Source of the DNA: DATKHR01 sp035510155
Lineage (GTDB): Bacteria > Acidobacteriota > Vicinamibacteria > Vicinamibacterales > CAVVIG01
Length of the DNA: 42,964 bases
Direction of reading: 5' to 3'
NCBI GenBank assembly: GCA_035510155.1
Contig: DATKHR010000153.1
Coordinates: 1-42,964 of the forward strand
A program made the translations under genes and the position numbers. The notes below the pieces were generated by a model, which saw nothing but the letters and a program-made list of their open reading frames with translations, was not told where the DNA came from and made no database searches. Below are positions 8,587 to 16,588 of the stretch, piece after piece. How positions within the stretch are numbered: the first letter of the stretch is position 1; the number at the start of each line of letters is the position of its first letter.

Positions 8587-9269
8587 CGCCCGGCCTCTTC
8601 CTGCCGCCGCGCGTAGAGATACGAAATGGCAAAGATGACGACGATGAGTCCCAGCGAGATCGGTTTCGGGATTTCGAGCGCGATGTAGCCCGCGCCATGC
8701 AGGAACTCAATCACGAGCTTGATGGCGACCCACGCGATGATGACAAATGCGCCGTCGACGAGGGGCGGGTACCGCTCGATGAGCGCCAGCAATTGGCCGA
8801 TGAGCAGGCGCATCATCACGATTCCGAGAAGACCGCCCGTCACCACGACCCAAATCTTCGGAGACATCGCCACGGCCACCAGTATCGAATCGAGGGCAAA
8901 CACGAGATCCGTCAGCTCCACCTTCACCACCGTTGCCCAGAATGCAGAGAGCCCGAACGCCGGCTTCGCGGGCGGCGACGCGCGCCGCTCCGCCGCATCG
9001 CCGGTGCCGAAATGCCGGTACACGAGATACAGGAGATACGCAGCGCCGACAAGCTTCACCCATCCGAGCCGGATCAGATAGACGGCAAGCAGCGTGGCGA
9101 GGGTTCGGAACGCGAACGCGCCGCCGATGCCGTACCGGAGCGCCTTCTTCTGCCGTGCCTTGGGCAGCCCAAGAGCGAGGACGGCGAGGACCATCGCGTT
9201 GTCGGCGCTGAGCAGGCCTTCGAGCGCCACGAGCAGCGCGACGGTGGCGAAGTCGGACAGTTGCACCAC
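8583..9269 (-). CDS. TerC-family integral membrane protein
   Basis: The 228-residue protein is strongly hydrophobic with about seven membrane segments. TerC-family marks are visible: an acidic motif EGLLSADNAMVLA in segment 1 and a second, VELTDLVFALDSILVA, near the middle. These paired Asp/Asn residues are proposed metal ligands in the family. Relatives export manganese or sit beside tellurite-resistance genes, so a metal-export role is plausible but not shown. The start is GTG, with a second GTG one codon later. The end overlaps the PBP start. It is the first gene of the leftward block and diverges from hspR across about 85 bp. No yybP-ykoY-type leader fits in that space. Confidence 0.88.
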   Translation of the reverse strand: MVQLSDFATVALLVALEGLLSADNAMVLAVLALGLPKARQKKALRYGIGGAFAFRTLATLLAVYLIRLGWVKLVGAAYLLYLVYRHFGTGDAAERRASPPAKPAFGLSAFWATVVKVELTDLVFALDSILVAVAMSPKIWVVVTGGLLGIVMMRLLIGQLLALIERYPPLVDGAFVIIAWVAIKLVIEFLHGAGYIALEIPKPISLGLIVVIFAISYLYARRQEEAGR

Positions 9270-9294
9270 GGTTCTTCAGGATACTATCGGCAAA

Positions 9295-9315
9295 GTTGAC
9301 ACGAACTGTATCAAG
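9295..9315 (+). promoter_or_regulatory. HAIR-like operator overlapping the hspR promoter
   Basis: The known HspR-binding repeat is CTTGAGT, 7 bp, ACTCAAG. Here GTTGACA, 7 bp, TATCAAG occupies the same geometry: the core TTGA (9296-9299) and TCAA (9311-9314) are exactly 11 bp apart as in the consensus. The outer G of the right arm matches, while the inner two bases of both arms do not. The left arm is the -35 box and the right arm ends 4 bp before the -10 box, so a bound repressor would occlude polymerase. The gene immediately downstream encodes an HspR homologue. Confidence 0.6.
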
Positions 9316-9324
9316 GGCTATAGT
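9296..9324 (+). promoter_or_regulatory. Sigma-70-type promoter of the hspR-dnaJ-clpB-ftsH block
   Basis: TTGACA at 9296-9301 and TATAGT at 9319-9324 are separated by exactly 17 bp. The same TATAGT with a TTGAC-type -35 box and 17-bp spacing recurs before lexA. Transcription would begin near 9331, which excludes the TTG at 9324 as the hspR start. Confidence 0.7.
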
Positions 9325-9353
9325 TGGATCGGCGCAAGTTTCGGCGGTTCCTT

Positions 9354-9692
9354 GTGAACGACCTCCTCTTCATCAGTGTGGCCGCGCGGATGCTCGGGAT
9401 GCATCCGCAGACCTTGAGAAAGTACGAACGCCTCGGCCTCATCCAACCGGCCAGAACGATCGGCAGCATGCGCCTCTACTCGCGCGACGAGCTCGAACGC
9501 TTGCGACTGATCAAGCGGCTGGTGGACGATGCCGGCATCAACCTGGCCGGCGTCCAGCGCCTCCTGTCCATTGGGGAAATCGTACAGCGGCTGCGGCCGC
9601 TGATGCGCGACGAGGCCCTGGCCGCCCGTGATACGCGCCGCCGCGTCGCCCACGAGCTCGAGGAACTCTCCCGCATGCTTGGATTCGACTAG
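9354..9692 (+). CDS. hspR: HspR-type MerR-family heat-shock repressor
   Basis: The protein has 112 residues from the GTG at 9354; a longer frame opens at TTG 9324, but that codon lies in the -10 box. The MerR winged-helix motif is nearly canonical for HspR: FISVAARMLGMHPQTLRKYERLGLIQPART, then RLYSRDELERLRLIKRL and GINLAGVQRLL. HspR represses chaperone genes at HAIR operators, usually with DnaK as co-repressor; a HAIR-like site sits in its own promoter. The gene is 4 bp upstream of a CbpA-type dnaJ, an arrangement also reminiscent of the E. coli CbpM/CbpA pair, whose CbpM is a MerR-like partner of the J-protein. Direct control of the J-protein activity is therefore an alternative or additional role. 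Confidence 0.88.
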   Translation: MNDLLFISVAARMLGMHPQTLRKYERLGLIQPARTIGSMRLYSRDELERLRLIKRLVDDAGINLAGVQRLLSIGEIVQRLRPLMRDEALAARDTRRRVAHELEELSRMLGFD

Positions 9693-9696
9693 CGTC

Positions 9697-10758
9697 ATGG
9701 ACTTCAAGGACTACTACTCCACACTCGGCGTCGCCAAGACAGCGACGGAGAAAGAGATCAAACAGGCCTACCGGAGGCTCGCCCGCAAGTTCCACCCGGA
9801 CGTCAATCCGGGAGACAAGTCGGCCGAATCGAAATTCAAGGAGATCAACGAAGCGTACGAAGTCCTCGGCGATTCCGACAAGCGGAAGAAGTACGACGAG
9901 TTGGGTGCGAATTGGCGCATGTACGAGCAAGCCGGTGCCGCAGGCGGTCCGCCGTTCGGGGCCGGCAGCCCATTTGGCGGGGCGTGGAACGTGAACCCGG
10001 GGGCCGGACAGCGGGGCGGCGTCCGCACGATGACCGAGGAGGAGATGCGCGAGATCTTCGGCGACGCGAGCCCGTTCTCCGACTTCTTCCAGACCTTCTT
10101 TGGCGGCGTCGGTGGCTCGGCAGACCTGAACGAGGAGCGCGCAGGTCGCCGCGGCGCGCGATCGCGGACCCGCACGCAGCCGGGACGGGACGTCGAACAG
10201 GAGATCGAGCTGCCGCTCGAGGACGCGTACAAGGGCACGATGCGCCGCTTCTCGACGTCGATCGGCGGGACGGGGGCTGCCGGAGCCGACAACGCCGGGC
10301 AGAATCGGACCTTCGACGTGCGTATTCCGCCGGGCGTCGGCGACGGGTCCCGCGTCCGCGTGGCTGGCGAAGGCGAACCGGGCATCGCCGGCGGAAAATC
10401 GGGCGATCTCTACTTGCGGATCCGTCTCGTGCCGCACCCTCAATTCGAGCGCAAGGGGCGCGACCTCTACTCGCGTGTTCCGGTGCCGCTGACAACGGCC
10501 GTCCTTGGCGGTGAGGCGGAAGTCCCGACGCTCAGCGGAAAACCGCTTCGTCTGAAGATTCCCCCGATGACCCAGAACGCGCAGGTGTTTCGGCTGAAAG
10601 GCCATGGCATGCCCGCCACCGGCAAGCCGGCCGAGAAGGGCGATCTGTACGCCACCGTCGACGTGCAGCTGCCGAAAACGCTCACGCCCGAGCAGCGGAC
10701 GCATTTCGAGGCGTTGCGGAAGCTCGAAACTGGAGGCGCCAAGAATCCGGCCGCATAG
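9697..10758 (+). CDS. DnaJ/CbpA-type J-domain co-chaperone without zinc finger
   Basis: A 353-residue cytoplasmic co-chaperone that stimulates DnaK. The J domain (about residues 1-70) begins MDFKDYYSTLGV and contains HPD in KFHPDVNPGDK. A Gly/Phe/Pro-rich linker follows (about 80-115, with PFGAGSPFGG). Then comes an acidic patch EEEMREIFGDASPFSDFF and the two beta-sandwich substrate-binding domains (LPLEDAYKG, VRIPPGVGDGSRVR, GDLYLRIRLVPHPQFERKGRDLY). The CxxCxGxG zinc-binding repeats of DnaJ are absent, so it is the CbpA class. The ATG at 9697 follows the hspR stop by 4 bp. Cotranscription with hspR and clpB suggests heat-inducible expression. Confidence 0.92.
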   Translation: MDFKDYYSTLGVAKTATEKEIKQAYRRLARKFHPDVNPGDKSAESKFKEINEAYEVLGDSDKRKKYDELGANWRMYEQAGAAGGPPFGAGSPFGGAWNVNPGAGQRGGVRTMTEEEMREIFGDASPFSDFFQTFFGGVGGSADLNEERAGRRGARSRTRTQPGRDVEQEIELPLEDAYKGTMRRFSTSIGGTGAAGADNAGQNRTFDVRIPPGVGDGSRVRVAGEGEPGIAGGKSGDLYLRIRLVPHPQFERKGRDLYSRVPVPLTTAVLGGEAEVPTLSGKPLRLKIPPMTQNAQVFRLKGHGMPATGKPAEKGDLYATVDVQLPKTLTPEQRTHFEALRKLETGGAKNPAA

Positions 10759-10783
10759 CCGGGCGTCGTCTCCCGAGGATCTC

Positions 10784-13378
10784 ATGAATATCAACAAGTA
10801 CACCGAAAAAGCGCAGGAAGCGGTTCTCGGCGCGCAGCATCTCGCCGAGGAGATGAATCACGCCCAAATCGAGCCCGAGCACCTGCTCGTATCGCTCGTC
10901 GAGCAACGGGAAGGCATTGTCCCCGAGCTCGTCCGCAAACTGAACCTCGACCCCACCGCGATCGCGACGGCCGCGCGAGAGCTGCTGGCTCGGATGCCGC
11001 AGGCGTACGGCGGCTCCCAGCCCGGGTTGTCGCCACGACTGAAGCTCGTCACCGACATGGCGCAGGCCGAGGCCGACCGCCTGAAAGACGAGTACGTCAG
11101 CACGGAGCATCTCTTGGTGGCGATTGCGAGCGAAACGGGCCGCTCTCCAAGCGCCAAGCTGCTCTCCGAGCGGGGCATCACGCGCGACAAGGTGTTTGCG
11201 GCGCTCACCTCCATCCGTGGCTCGCAGCGCGTCACGAGCCAGAACCCGGAAGGCACCTATCAAGCGCTCGAGCGCTACGGTCGCGACCTCACCGATCTGG
11301 CGCGCAAGGGCAAGCTCGATCCGGTCATCGGCCGCGACGAAGAGATTCGCCGGGTCATTCAGGTCCTGTCCCGCCGGACGAAGAACAACCCGGTCCTCAT
11401 CGGAGAGCCCGGTGTCGGCAAAACGGCCATCGTCGAGGGACTGGCCGGCCGCATCGTACGCGGCGACGTCCCCGAGGGCTTGAAGAACAAGCGTATCGTG
11501 GGCCTCGACCTCGGCGCGCTTGTCGCCGGTGCCAAGTATCGCGGCGAGTTCGAGGAGCGCTTGAAGGCGGTCTTGAAGGAGATCGCCGATTCCGAGGGCC
11601 AGGTGATCCTGTTCATCGACGAGCTCCATACGGTGGTCGGCGCCGGGGCCGCCGAGGGCTCGATGGACGCGTCGAACATGCTGAAGCCGATGCTCGCCCG
11701 CGGCGAGCTCCACACGATCGGCGCGACGACGCTCGACGAGTACCGCAAGTACATCGAGAAGGACGCAGCCCTCGAACGCCGGTTCCAACCCGTCATGGTC
11801 GGCGAGCCGACCGTTGAAGACACGATCAGCATCCTTCGCGGCCTGCGCGAGCGCTATCAGATTCATCACAAAGTGAACCTGAAGGACGCGGCGCTCGTCG
11901 CGGCTGCCGTGTTGTCGAACAGGTATATTTCCGACCGGTTCCTGCCCGACAAGGCGATCGACCTCGTCGACGAGGCGGCATCGAAGCTGCGCATGGAGAT
12001 CGACTCGATGCCCGTGGAGCTCGACGAAATCCGCCGTCGCATCATGCAGCTCGAGATCGAGCGTGAAGCGCTGCGCAAAGAAAGGGACCCGGCCTCCAGG
12101 GAGCGCCTGGCGCGCCTTGAGAAGGAGCTCGCGGATCTGAAGGAAGACCAGACGCGGCTGTCCGCGAGATGGCAGCAGGAAAAGGAGCTCATCCAGCAAT
12201 CCGCGAAGCTGCAGGAAGACCTCGAGGCGGTCAGGCTCGACGTCGAGCGCGCCCAGCGCGCGGGCGACTATCAGAAGGCCTCGGAGCTGCAGTACGGCCG
12301 CGTGCCGGCGCTCGAGAAGGAGATCAAGGAAAAAGACGCGCGGCTTGCCGCCTTGCAGCAGAGCGGCCGCATGCTCAAACAGGAGGTTGACGAGGAAGAC
12401 ATCGCCGAAGTCGTCAGCCGCTGGACGCACATTCCGGTGAGCCGGCTCATCGAAGGCGAAATCCAGAAGCTCATTCACATGGAGGAGCGCCTGCACAAGC
12501 GCGTGATTGGTCAGGACGAGGCCATCAACGCCGTCTCGAACGCCATTCGGCGCGCGCGCGCCGGGCTGCAGGATCCCAACCGGCCGCTCGGCAGCTTCAT
12601 GTTCCTGGGGCCTACCGGTGTCGGCAAGACCGAGCTCGCGCGAGCGCTCGCTGAATTCCTGTTCGACGATGAGCAGGCCATGATCCGCGTCGACATGTCG
12701 GAGTACCAGGAGAAGCACACGGTCTCGCGCATGATCGGGGCGCCGCCGGGATACGTCGGGTACGAGGAAGCGGGACAGTTGACCGAAGCGGTGCGCCGCC
12801 GCCCCTACGCCGTCGTCCTCTTCGATGAGATCGAGAAGGCGCACCCGGAGGTCCTCAACGTCCTGCTGCAGCTGCTCGACGAGGGGCGATTGACCGACGG
12901 CAAGGGCCGAACGGTGGACTTCAAGAACACGGTCGTCATCATGACGTCCAACCTGGGCAGCCAGTATCTGACCGGCGACGTCACCGAGGGCGTGCGCCGT
13001 CAGGTCACTGAGGCGCTTCGCGAGCACTTCAGGCCCGAGTTCCTGAATCGAATAGACGAAATCATCTTCTTCCATGGGCTCGATCGAAAGCACATGAAGC
13101 AGATCATCGACATTCAGATCGCGGGGTTGATGAAGCGGCTGGAGGAGCGGAAAATCCATGTCCAGCTCACGGAGGGCGCCAAGGATCAACTGGTCCAGGA
13201 AGGGTATGATCCGATCTACGGGGCGCGGCCGCTGAAGCGGACGATTCAACGGAGAGTGCTGGACCCGCTGGCGCTCCGCGTTCTCGAAGGCGACTTCCAC
13301 GAGGGCGACACGGTAACTGTCGACGCAGGCCGTGACGGCCTCGTGTTCGCGAAAGGAGAGACAGTCGCGGCCGGATGA
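10784..13378 (+). CDS. clpB: ClpB protein disaggregase
   Basis: The protein has 864 residues from the ATG at 10784, which has GAGG 5 bp upstream; a longer frame from 10604 overlaps dnaJ and is rejected. Domains: Clp N-domain (1-145, MNINKYTEKAQEAVLGAQ), AAA-1 with Walker A GEPGVGKT at residue 207 and FIDELH, a coiled-coil middle domain (about 405-525, with many Lys/Glu heptads, which marks ClpB rather than ClpA), and AAA-2 with GPTGVGKT at residue 609 and VLFDEIEKAHP. The C-terminal domain ends near YDPIYGARPLKR. With DnaK and the J-protein encoded just upstream, it solubilises aggregates. Its place behind an HspR operator agrees with ClpB control by HspR in actinobacteria. Confidence 0.97.
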   Translation: MNINKYTEKAQEAVLGAQHLAEEMNHAQIEPEHLLVSLVEQREGIVPELVRKLNLDPTAIATAARELLARMPQAYGGSQPGLSPRLKLVTDMAQAEADRLKDEYVSTEHLLVAIASETGRSPSAKLLSERGITRDKVFAALTSIRGSQRVTSQNPEGTYQALERYGRDLTDLARKGKLDPVIGRDEEIRRVIQVLSRRTKNNPVLIGEPGVGKTAIVEGLAGRIVRGDVPEGLKNKRIVGLDLGALVAGAKYRGEFEERLKAVLKEIADSEGQVILFIDELHTVVGAGAAEGSMDASNMLKPMLARGELHTIGATTLDEYRKYIEKDAALERRFQPVMVGEPTVEDTISILRGLRERYQIHHKVNLKDAALVAAAVLSNRYISDRFLPDKAIDLVDEAASKLRMEIDSMPVELDEIRRRIMQLEIEREALRKERDPASRERLARLEKELADLKEDQTRLSARWQQEKELIQQSAKLQEDLEAVRLDVERAQRAGDYQKASELQYGRVPALEKEIKEKDARLAALQQSGRMLKQEVDEEDIAEVVSRWTHIPVSRLIEGEIQKLIHMEERLHKRVIGQDEAINAVSNAIRRARAGLQDPNRPLGSFMFLGPTGVGKTELARALAEFLFDDEQAMIRVDMSEYQEKHTVSRMIGAPPGYVGYEEAGQLTEAVRRRPYAVVLFDEIEKAHPEVLNVLLQLLDEGRLTDGKGRTVDFKNTVVIMTSNLGSQYLTGDVTEGVRRQVTEALREHFRPEFLNRIDEIIFFHGLDRKHMKQIIDIQIAGLMKRLEERKIHVQLTEGAKDQLVQEGYDPIYGARPLKRTIQRRVLDPLALRVLEGDFHEGDTVTVDAGRDGLVFAKGETVAAG

Positions 13379-13410
13379 GCGCTCAGGCCCGTCCCGCCGA
13401 TTGAGATGTG

Positions 13411-15282
13411 ATGGCTCAGAGGCCCACTCCTCGATTCAACCCGCGTGGCGGCGACCGCCGCGGCCAACGGCCCTCGCCAGCGCGGAGCGCCTCGTCCTTG
13501 TGGTACGGGCTCGCGTTTCTGGTCCTCCTCGGACTGGCCCAGGTGTACTTCATGGCCCCGGCAGGCCGCTCCATCCCCTACTCCGAGTTCAAGAATCTCT
13601 TGAAAGAAGGCCAGGTTGCCGAGGTCACGATCGGCGAGCAGCAGATTCACGGGAAGGTCAAGCAGGAGCCGCGGGAGTTCACGACGACACGCGTCGAGGA
13701 CTCCAAGCTGACGGAAGAGCTCGAAGCAAAGAGCGTCAACTACAAAGGAGAGCTGACGAACCGGTGGCTGCCCGAGCTCCTTGGTTGGATCGTTCCACTC
13801 CTGTTCTTCCTGGGCATCTGGGGGTTTTTCTTCCGGCGCATGGGCGGCGCCGAAGGTGGGGTCATGTCGTTCGCGCGCAGCCGCGCCAAGATCTACGCGG
13901 ACGACGAGGTGAAGGTGCGGTTTACGGATGTTGCCGGCGTGGACGAGGCGCGGGAAGAGCTGAAGGAGATTGTCGAGTTCCTCAAGAACCCCAGGAAGTA
14001 CACGAACCTGGGCGGCCGCATTCCCAAAGGTGTTCTCCTGGTCGGCCCGCCCGGGACCGGCAAGACGCTGCTCGCCCGGGCAGTCGCCGGCGAAGCTCAT
14101 GTGCCCTTCTTCAGCTTGAGCGGATCGGAGTTCGTCGAGATGTTCGTGGGCGTTGGCGCCGCGCGCATTCGCGACCTTTTTCATCAGGCGGAGGCGAAAG
14201 CACCGTGCATCGTCTTCATCGACGAGCTGGACGCGCTCGGCAAGGTCCGCGTTCAAAGCCCGCTCGGCAGCCACGAGGAGCGCGAGCAGACGCTCAATCA
14301 GCTGCTCGCCGAGATGGACGGCTTCGATTCGCGCAAGGGCGTCATCATTATGGGCGCCACGAATCGGCCCGAGGTCCTCGACCCCGCGCTGCTCCGGCCC
14401 GGCCGCTTCGATCGGCAGGTGCTCGTCGACAAGCCTGACGTCAAGGGCCGTGAAGAGATCCTCGGCATTCACATCAAGGGGGTGAAGGTCGCGAGCGAGG
14501 TGGACCTGAAGGTCGTGGCGGCGCGCACCGCGGGATTTGCCGGCGCCGATCTGGCCAACTTGGTCAATGAGGCCGCGCTTTTGGCCGCCCGGAACGACAA
14601 GCCTTCCGTGGACATGAAGGACTTCGAGTCCGCAATCGATCGCCTCGTCGCAGGCCTCGAGAAGAAGCGGGTCATGAGCGTCAAGGAGCGCGAGATCGTC
14701 GCGTACCACGAATCGGGCCACGCCATCGTCGCGACTGTTCTACCCGGGCTCGATCCCGTGCACAAGATCTCCATCGTGCAGCGCGGCTTCGGCGCCCTCG
14801 GCTATACGATGCAGCTGCCACTCGAGGACCGCTATCTGATGCAACGGCGCGACCTCGAGAACCAGTTGGCCGTGCTCCTCGGCGGACGGACCGCGGAGGA
14901 AATCGCGCTCCAGGAGATTTCAACCGGCGCCCAAAATGATCTGCTGCGCGCGACGGATATCGCGCGGGCGATGGTCACCGAGTTCGGGATGAGCGACGCG
15001 TTGGGCGCGGTCAACTACGACAGCAACAAGCGCGCGCGCTTCCTGGACATTCCGATGCCGCAGGAGCGCGGGCTCTACGCGGAAGACACGGCGCAGAAGA
15101 TCGACGCCGAGATCAAACGCCTCCTCGCGACGGCGCACGACACGGCCCACCGAATTCTGATCAACAACCGCGAAAAGCTCGAGCGCGTCACCCGCCGTCT
15201 GCTGGAAGTCGAGGTGATGGAGGGGGAAGAGCTTCGGCGCCTGCTCGACATGCAGCCGGCACCGGCACCACTTCCTTCCTGA
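13411..15282 (+). CDS. ftsH: ATP-dependent zinc metalloprotease FtsH
   Basis: A 623-residue membrane-anchored AAA protease (one residue longer from the in-frame GTG at 13408). Two transmembrane segments (about 29-48 and 119-142) flank a small periplasmic domain. The AAA module has Walker A GPPGTGKT at residue 212, Walker B IVFIDELDALG and the second region of homology GATNRPEVLDPALLRPGRFDR. The protease has HESGH starting at residue 433. The loop after Walker B reads KVRVQSPLGSHEEREQ, somewhat unlike the usual Gly-rich GRQRGxGxGGGxDEREQ, so this may be one of several FtsH paralogues. It lies 32 bp after clpB on the same strand with no visible terminator, so it may belong to the HspR unit. The C-terminus is a Pro/Ala tail. 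Confidence 0.95.
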   Translation: MAQRPTPRFNPRGGDRRGQRPSPARSASSLWYGLAFLVLLGLAQVYFMAPAGRSIPYSEFKNLLKEGQVAEVTIGEQQIHGKVKQEPREFTTTRVEDSKLTEELEAKSVNYKGELTNRWLPELLGWIVPLLFFLGIWGFFFRRMGGAEGGVMSFARSRAKIYADDEVKVRFTDVAGVDEAREELKEIVEFLKNPRKYTNLGGRIPKGVLLVGPPGTGKTLLARAVAGEAHVPFFSLSGSEFVEMFVGVGAARIRDLFHQAEAKAPCIVFIDELDALGKVRVQSPLGSHEEREQTLNQLLAEMDGFDSRKGVIIMGATNRPEVLDPALLRPGRFDRQVLVDKPDVKGREEILGIHIKGVKVASEVDLKVVAARTAGFAGADLANLVNEAALLAARNDKPSVDMKDFESAIDRLVAGLEKKRVMSVKEREIVAYHESGHAIVATVLPGLDPVHKISIVQRGFGALGYTMQLPLEDRYLMQRRDLENQLAVLLGGRTAEEIALQEISTGAQNDLLRATDIARAMVTEFGMSDALGAVNYDSNKRARFLDIPMPQERGLYAEDTAQKIDAEIKRLLATAHDTAHRILINNREKLERVTRRLLEVEVMEGEELRRLLDMQPAPAPLPS

Positions 15283-15298
15283 CTGCCTCCGAATCCCC

Positions 15299-16510
15299 CT
15301 AGACGCCCGCTTCGGGAATCGCCGCACGCGAGGGACCTTCCGTCGGCAACCACTGCGTGAACGCCGTCGAGGCGCCAATCGCCTGCACGATCATCACGAG
15401 CGCCACGCACCCGGGCCACCCCCAGCGCGCCCAGACGGCCGCCGGCAGCGCTCCCCCGGCGCTCCCCCCAGCGTAGTAGAACGTCGAATAGAGGCCCACG
15501 GCCAGCGCCCGGTCGCGTCGTGTCACGGCGCCGATGTAGCCGCTGGTCGTCGCCTGCGCGATGAAGACTCCCGTCGAGCAGAGTGCCAATCCTGCCACAA
15601 CAGCCACGAGCGTAGGCACGAGTGTCAGGAGCGCCCCGGCGCCGCCAATCGCCATGGCCGACGCAATGCCGGAGCGGTGGCCGTAGCGGTCCACCCAGGC
15701 GCCCGAAAGCGGCGTGACCGCCGCACCAACCAGATAGACGACGAAGAGCCAGCCGAGCGCGACGGTGCTGAGATTGAACGGCGGCGCTGCCAGCAGGAAG
15801 GTCACGTACGTGAACATGGCCACCTGCGTGAACAAGACGCAGAATCCTACGCCGAAGGTCGCCAGAAGCCGCCGGTTAACGAACAAATGCCCGAGGGGCG
15901 CGTCCGGCGTCCCCGGCATGGCGCCTTCGGCTCGGGCTTTCGCCCCGCGCCTCTGTGAGTGCCCCTCGCTCGGCAGCCACAGCCACAACGCCGCTGCCAC
16001 TGCCCCGTTCAGGATCGCGAGCGCGATGAACGACCCGTGCCAGCTCGAGTCCGCCGCGACGATTCCTGCGAGGGCGCGTCCAGTGAAGCCGCCGAGCACC
16101 GTTCCGCTCATGTACGCGGCGGTCCCTCGTCCGGCGCGCGACGCCGGCCAGACCTCGTGAATATACGCGATGGTGCTGGCGAAGATGCCCGGCGTGACAA
16201 TGCCCTGCAGGAAGCGCCAGAAGATCAGCTGGCGAAGGCTTGTTGCCGTCGCGGCCAGCGCTGTTGCCGCCGTCAGCGCCATGGCTGCGGTAAGAATGGT
16301 GCGGCGCAGCCCGAACCGGTCCGCGAGCCGCCCCACGGGGGGAGCGGCGATGGCGACGGCAATGGTTGGCGCAGTCACCGTCAGCCCCACCTGGAACGCC
16401 GACGCGCCGAAAGTTTTCGCCAGAAGCGGCAGCAGCGGCTGCGTGGCGTACAGGTCGAGGAACGCCGCAAACCCGGCCAACACGACAGCGAATGTCGGGA
16501 CCGCACTCAT
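15299..16510 (-). CDS. MFS transporter (YnfM/arabinose-efflux-like)
   Basis: This 403-residue protein has about twelve hydrophobic segments and the major facilitator signature between segments 2 and 3: GRLADRFGLRRT. The opening FLDLYATQPLLPLLAKTFGAS is typical of the YnfM-like drug/sugar efflux subgroup. A central cytoplasmic loop (about residues 190-215) is Arg/Gly/Ala-rich. The ATG at 16510 is in the divergent gap with the amidohydrolase gene. The gene is convergent with ftsH, only 16 bp apart. The substrate cannot be read from sequence. Confidence 0.88.
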   Translation of the reverse strand: MSAVPTFAVVLAGFAAFLDLYATQPLLPLLAKTFGASAFQVGLTVTAPTIAVAIAAPPVGRLADRFGLRRTILTAAMALTAATALAATATSLRQLIFWRFLQGIVTPGIFASTIAYIHEVWPASRAGRGTAAYMSGTVLGGFTGRALAGIVAADSSWHGSFIALAILNGAVAAALWLWLPSEGHSQRRGAKARAEGAMPGTPDAPLGHLFVNRRLLATFGVGFCVLFTQVAMFTYVTFLLAAPPFNLSTVALGWLFVVYLVGAAVTPLSGAWVDRYGHRSGIASAMAIGGAGALLTLVPTLVAVVAGLALCSTGVFIAQATTSGYIGAVTRRDRALAVGLYSTFYYAGGSAGGALPAAVWARWGWPGCVALVMIVQAIGASTAFTQWLPTEGPSRAAIPEAGV

Positions 16511-16533
16511 ACGTCGTCGACCACTTCTTATCC

Positions 16534-16567
16534 TCTGCGTCTCCGGGTCTTTGTGTCTCTGTGTTCC
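16534..16567. repeat. Short CT/GT-rich degenerate repeat (period about 8)
   Basis: The divergent gap between the MFS and amidohydrolase genes holds TCTGCG, then three 8-bp units at 16540, 16548 and 16556, with consensus TCTCTGTG, then TTCC. It resembles in style the degenerate arrays at 1817-1891 and 36642-36683. It sits 22 bp before the amidohydrolase ATG, where a promoter would be expected. Confidence 0.45.
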
Positions 16568-16588
16568 ATATCGTCTATATTGTTGCCT

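Noticed and set aside
9270..9295. yybP-ykoY-type manganese riboswitch before the terC-family gene
   Set aside because: The space between the terC-family start and the hspR promoter is only about 26 bp, too short for that leader, and no such structure is visible.
9324..9353. TTG start for hspR giving 122 residues
   Set aside because: The TTG lies in the -10 box of the promoter, so it could not be on the transcript made from it.
10682..13300. 872-residue open frame on the minus strand
   Set aside because: Antisense shadow of clpB, low-complexity and without family features.
13246..14721. 491-residue open frame on the minus strand
   Set aside because: Antisense to ftsH and the clpB end; no recognisable motif.
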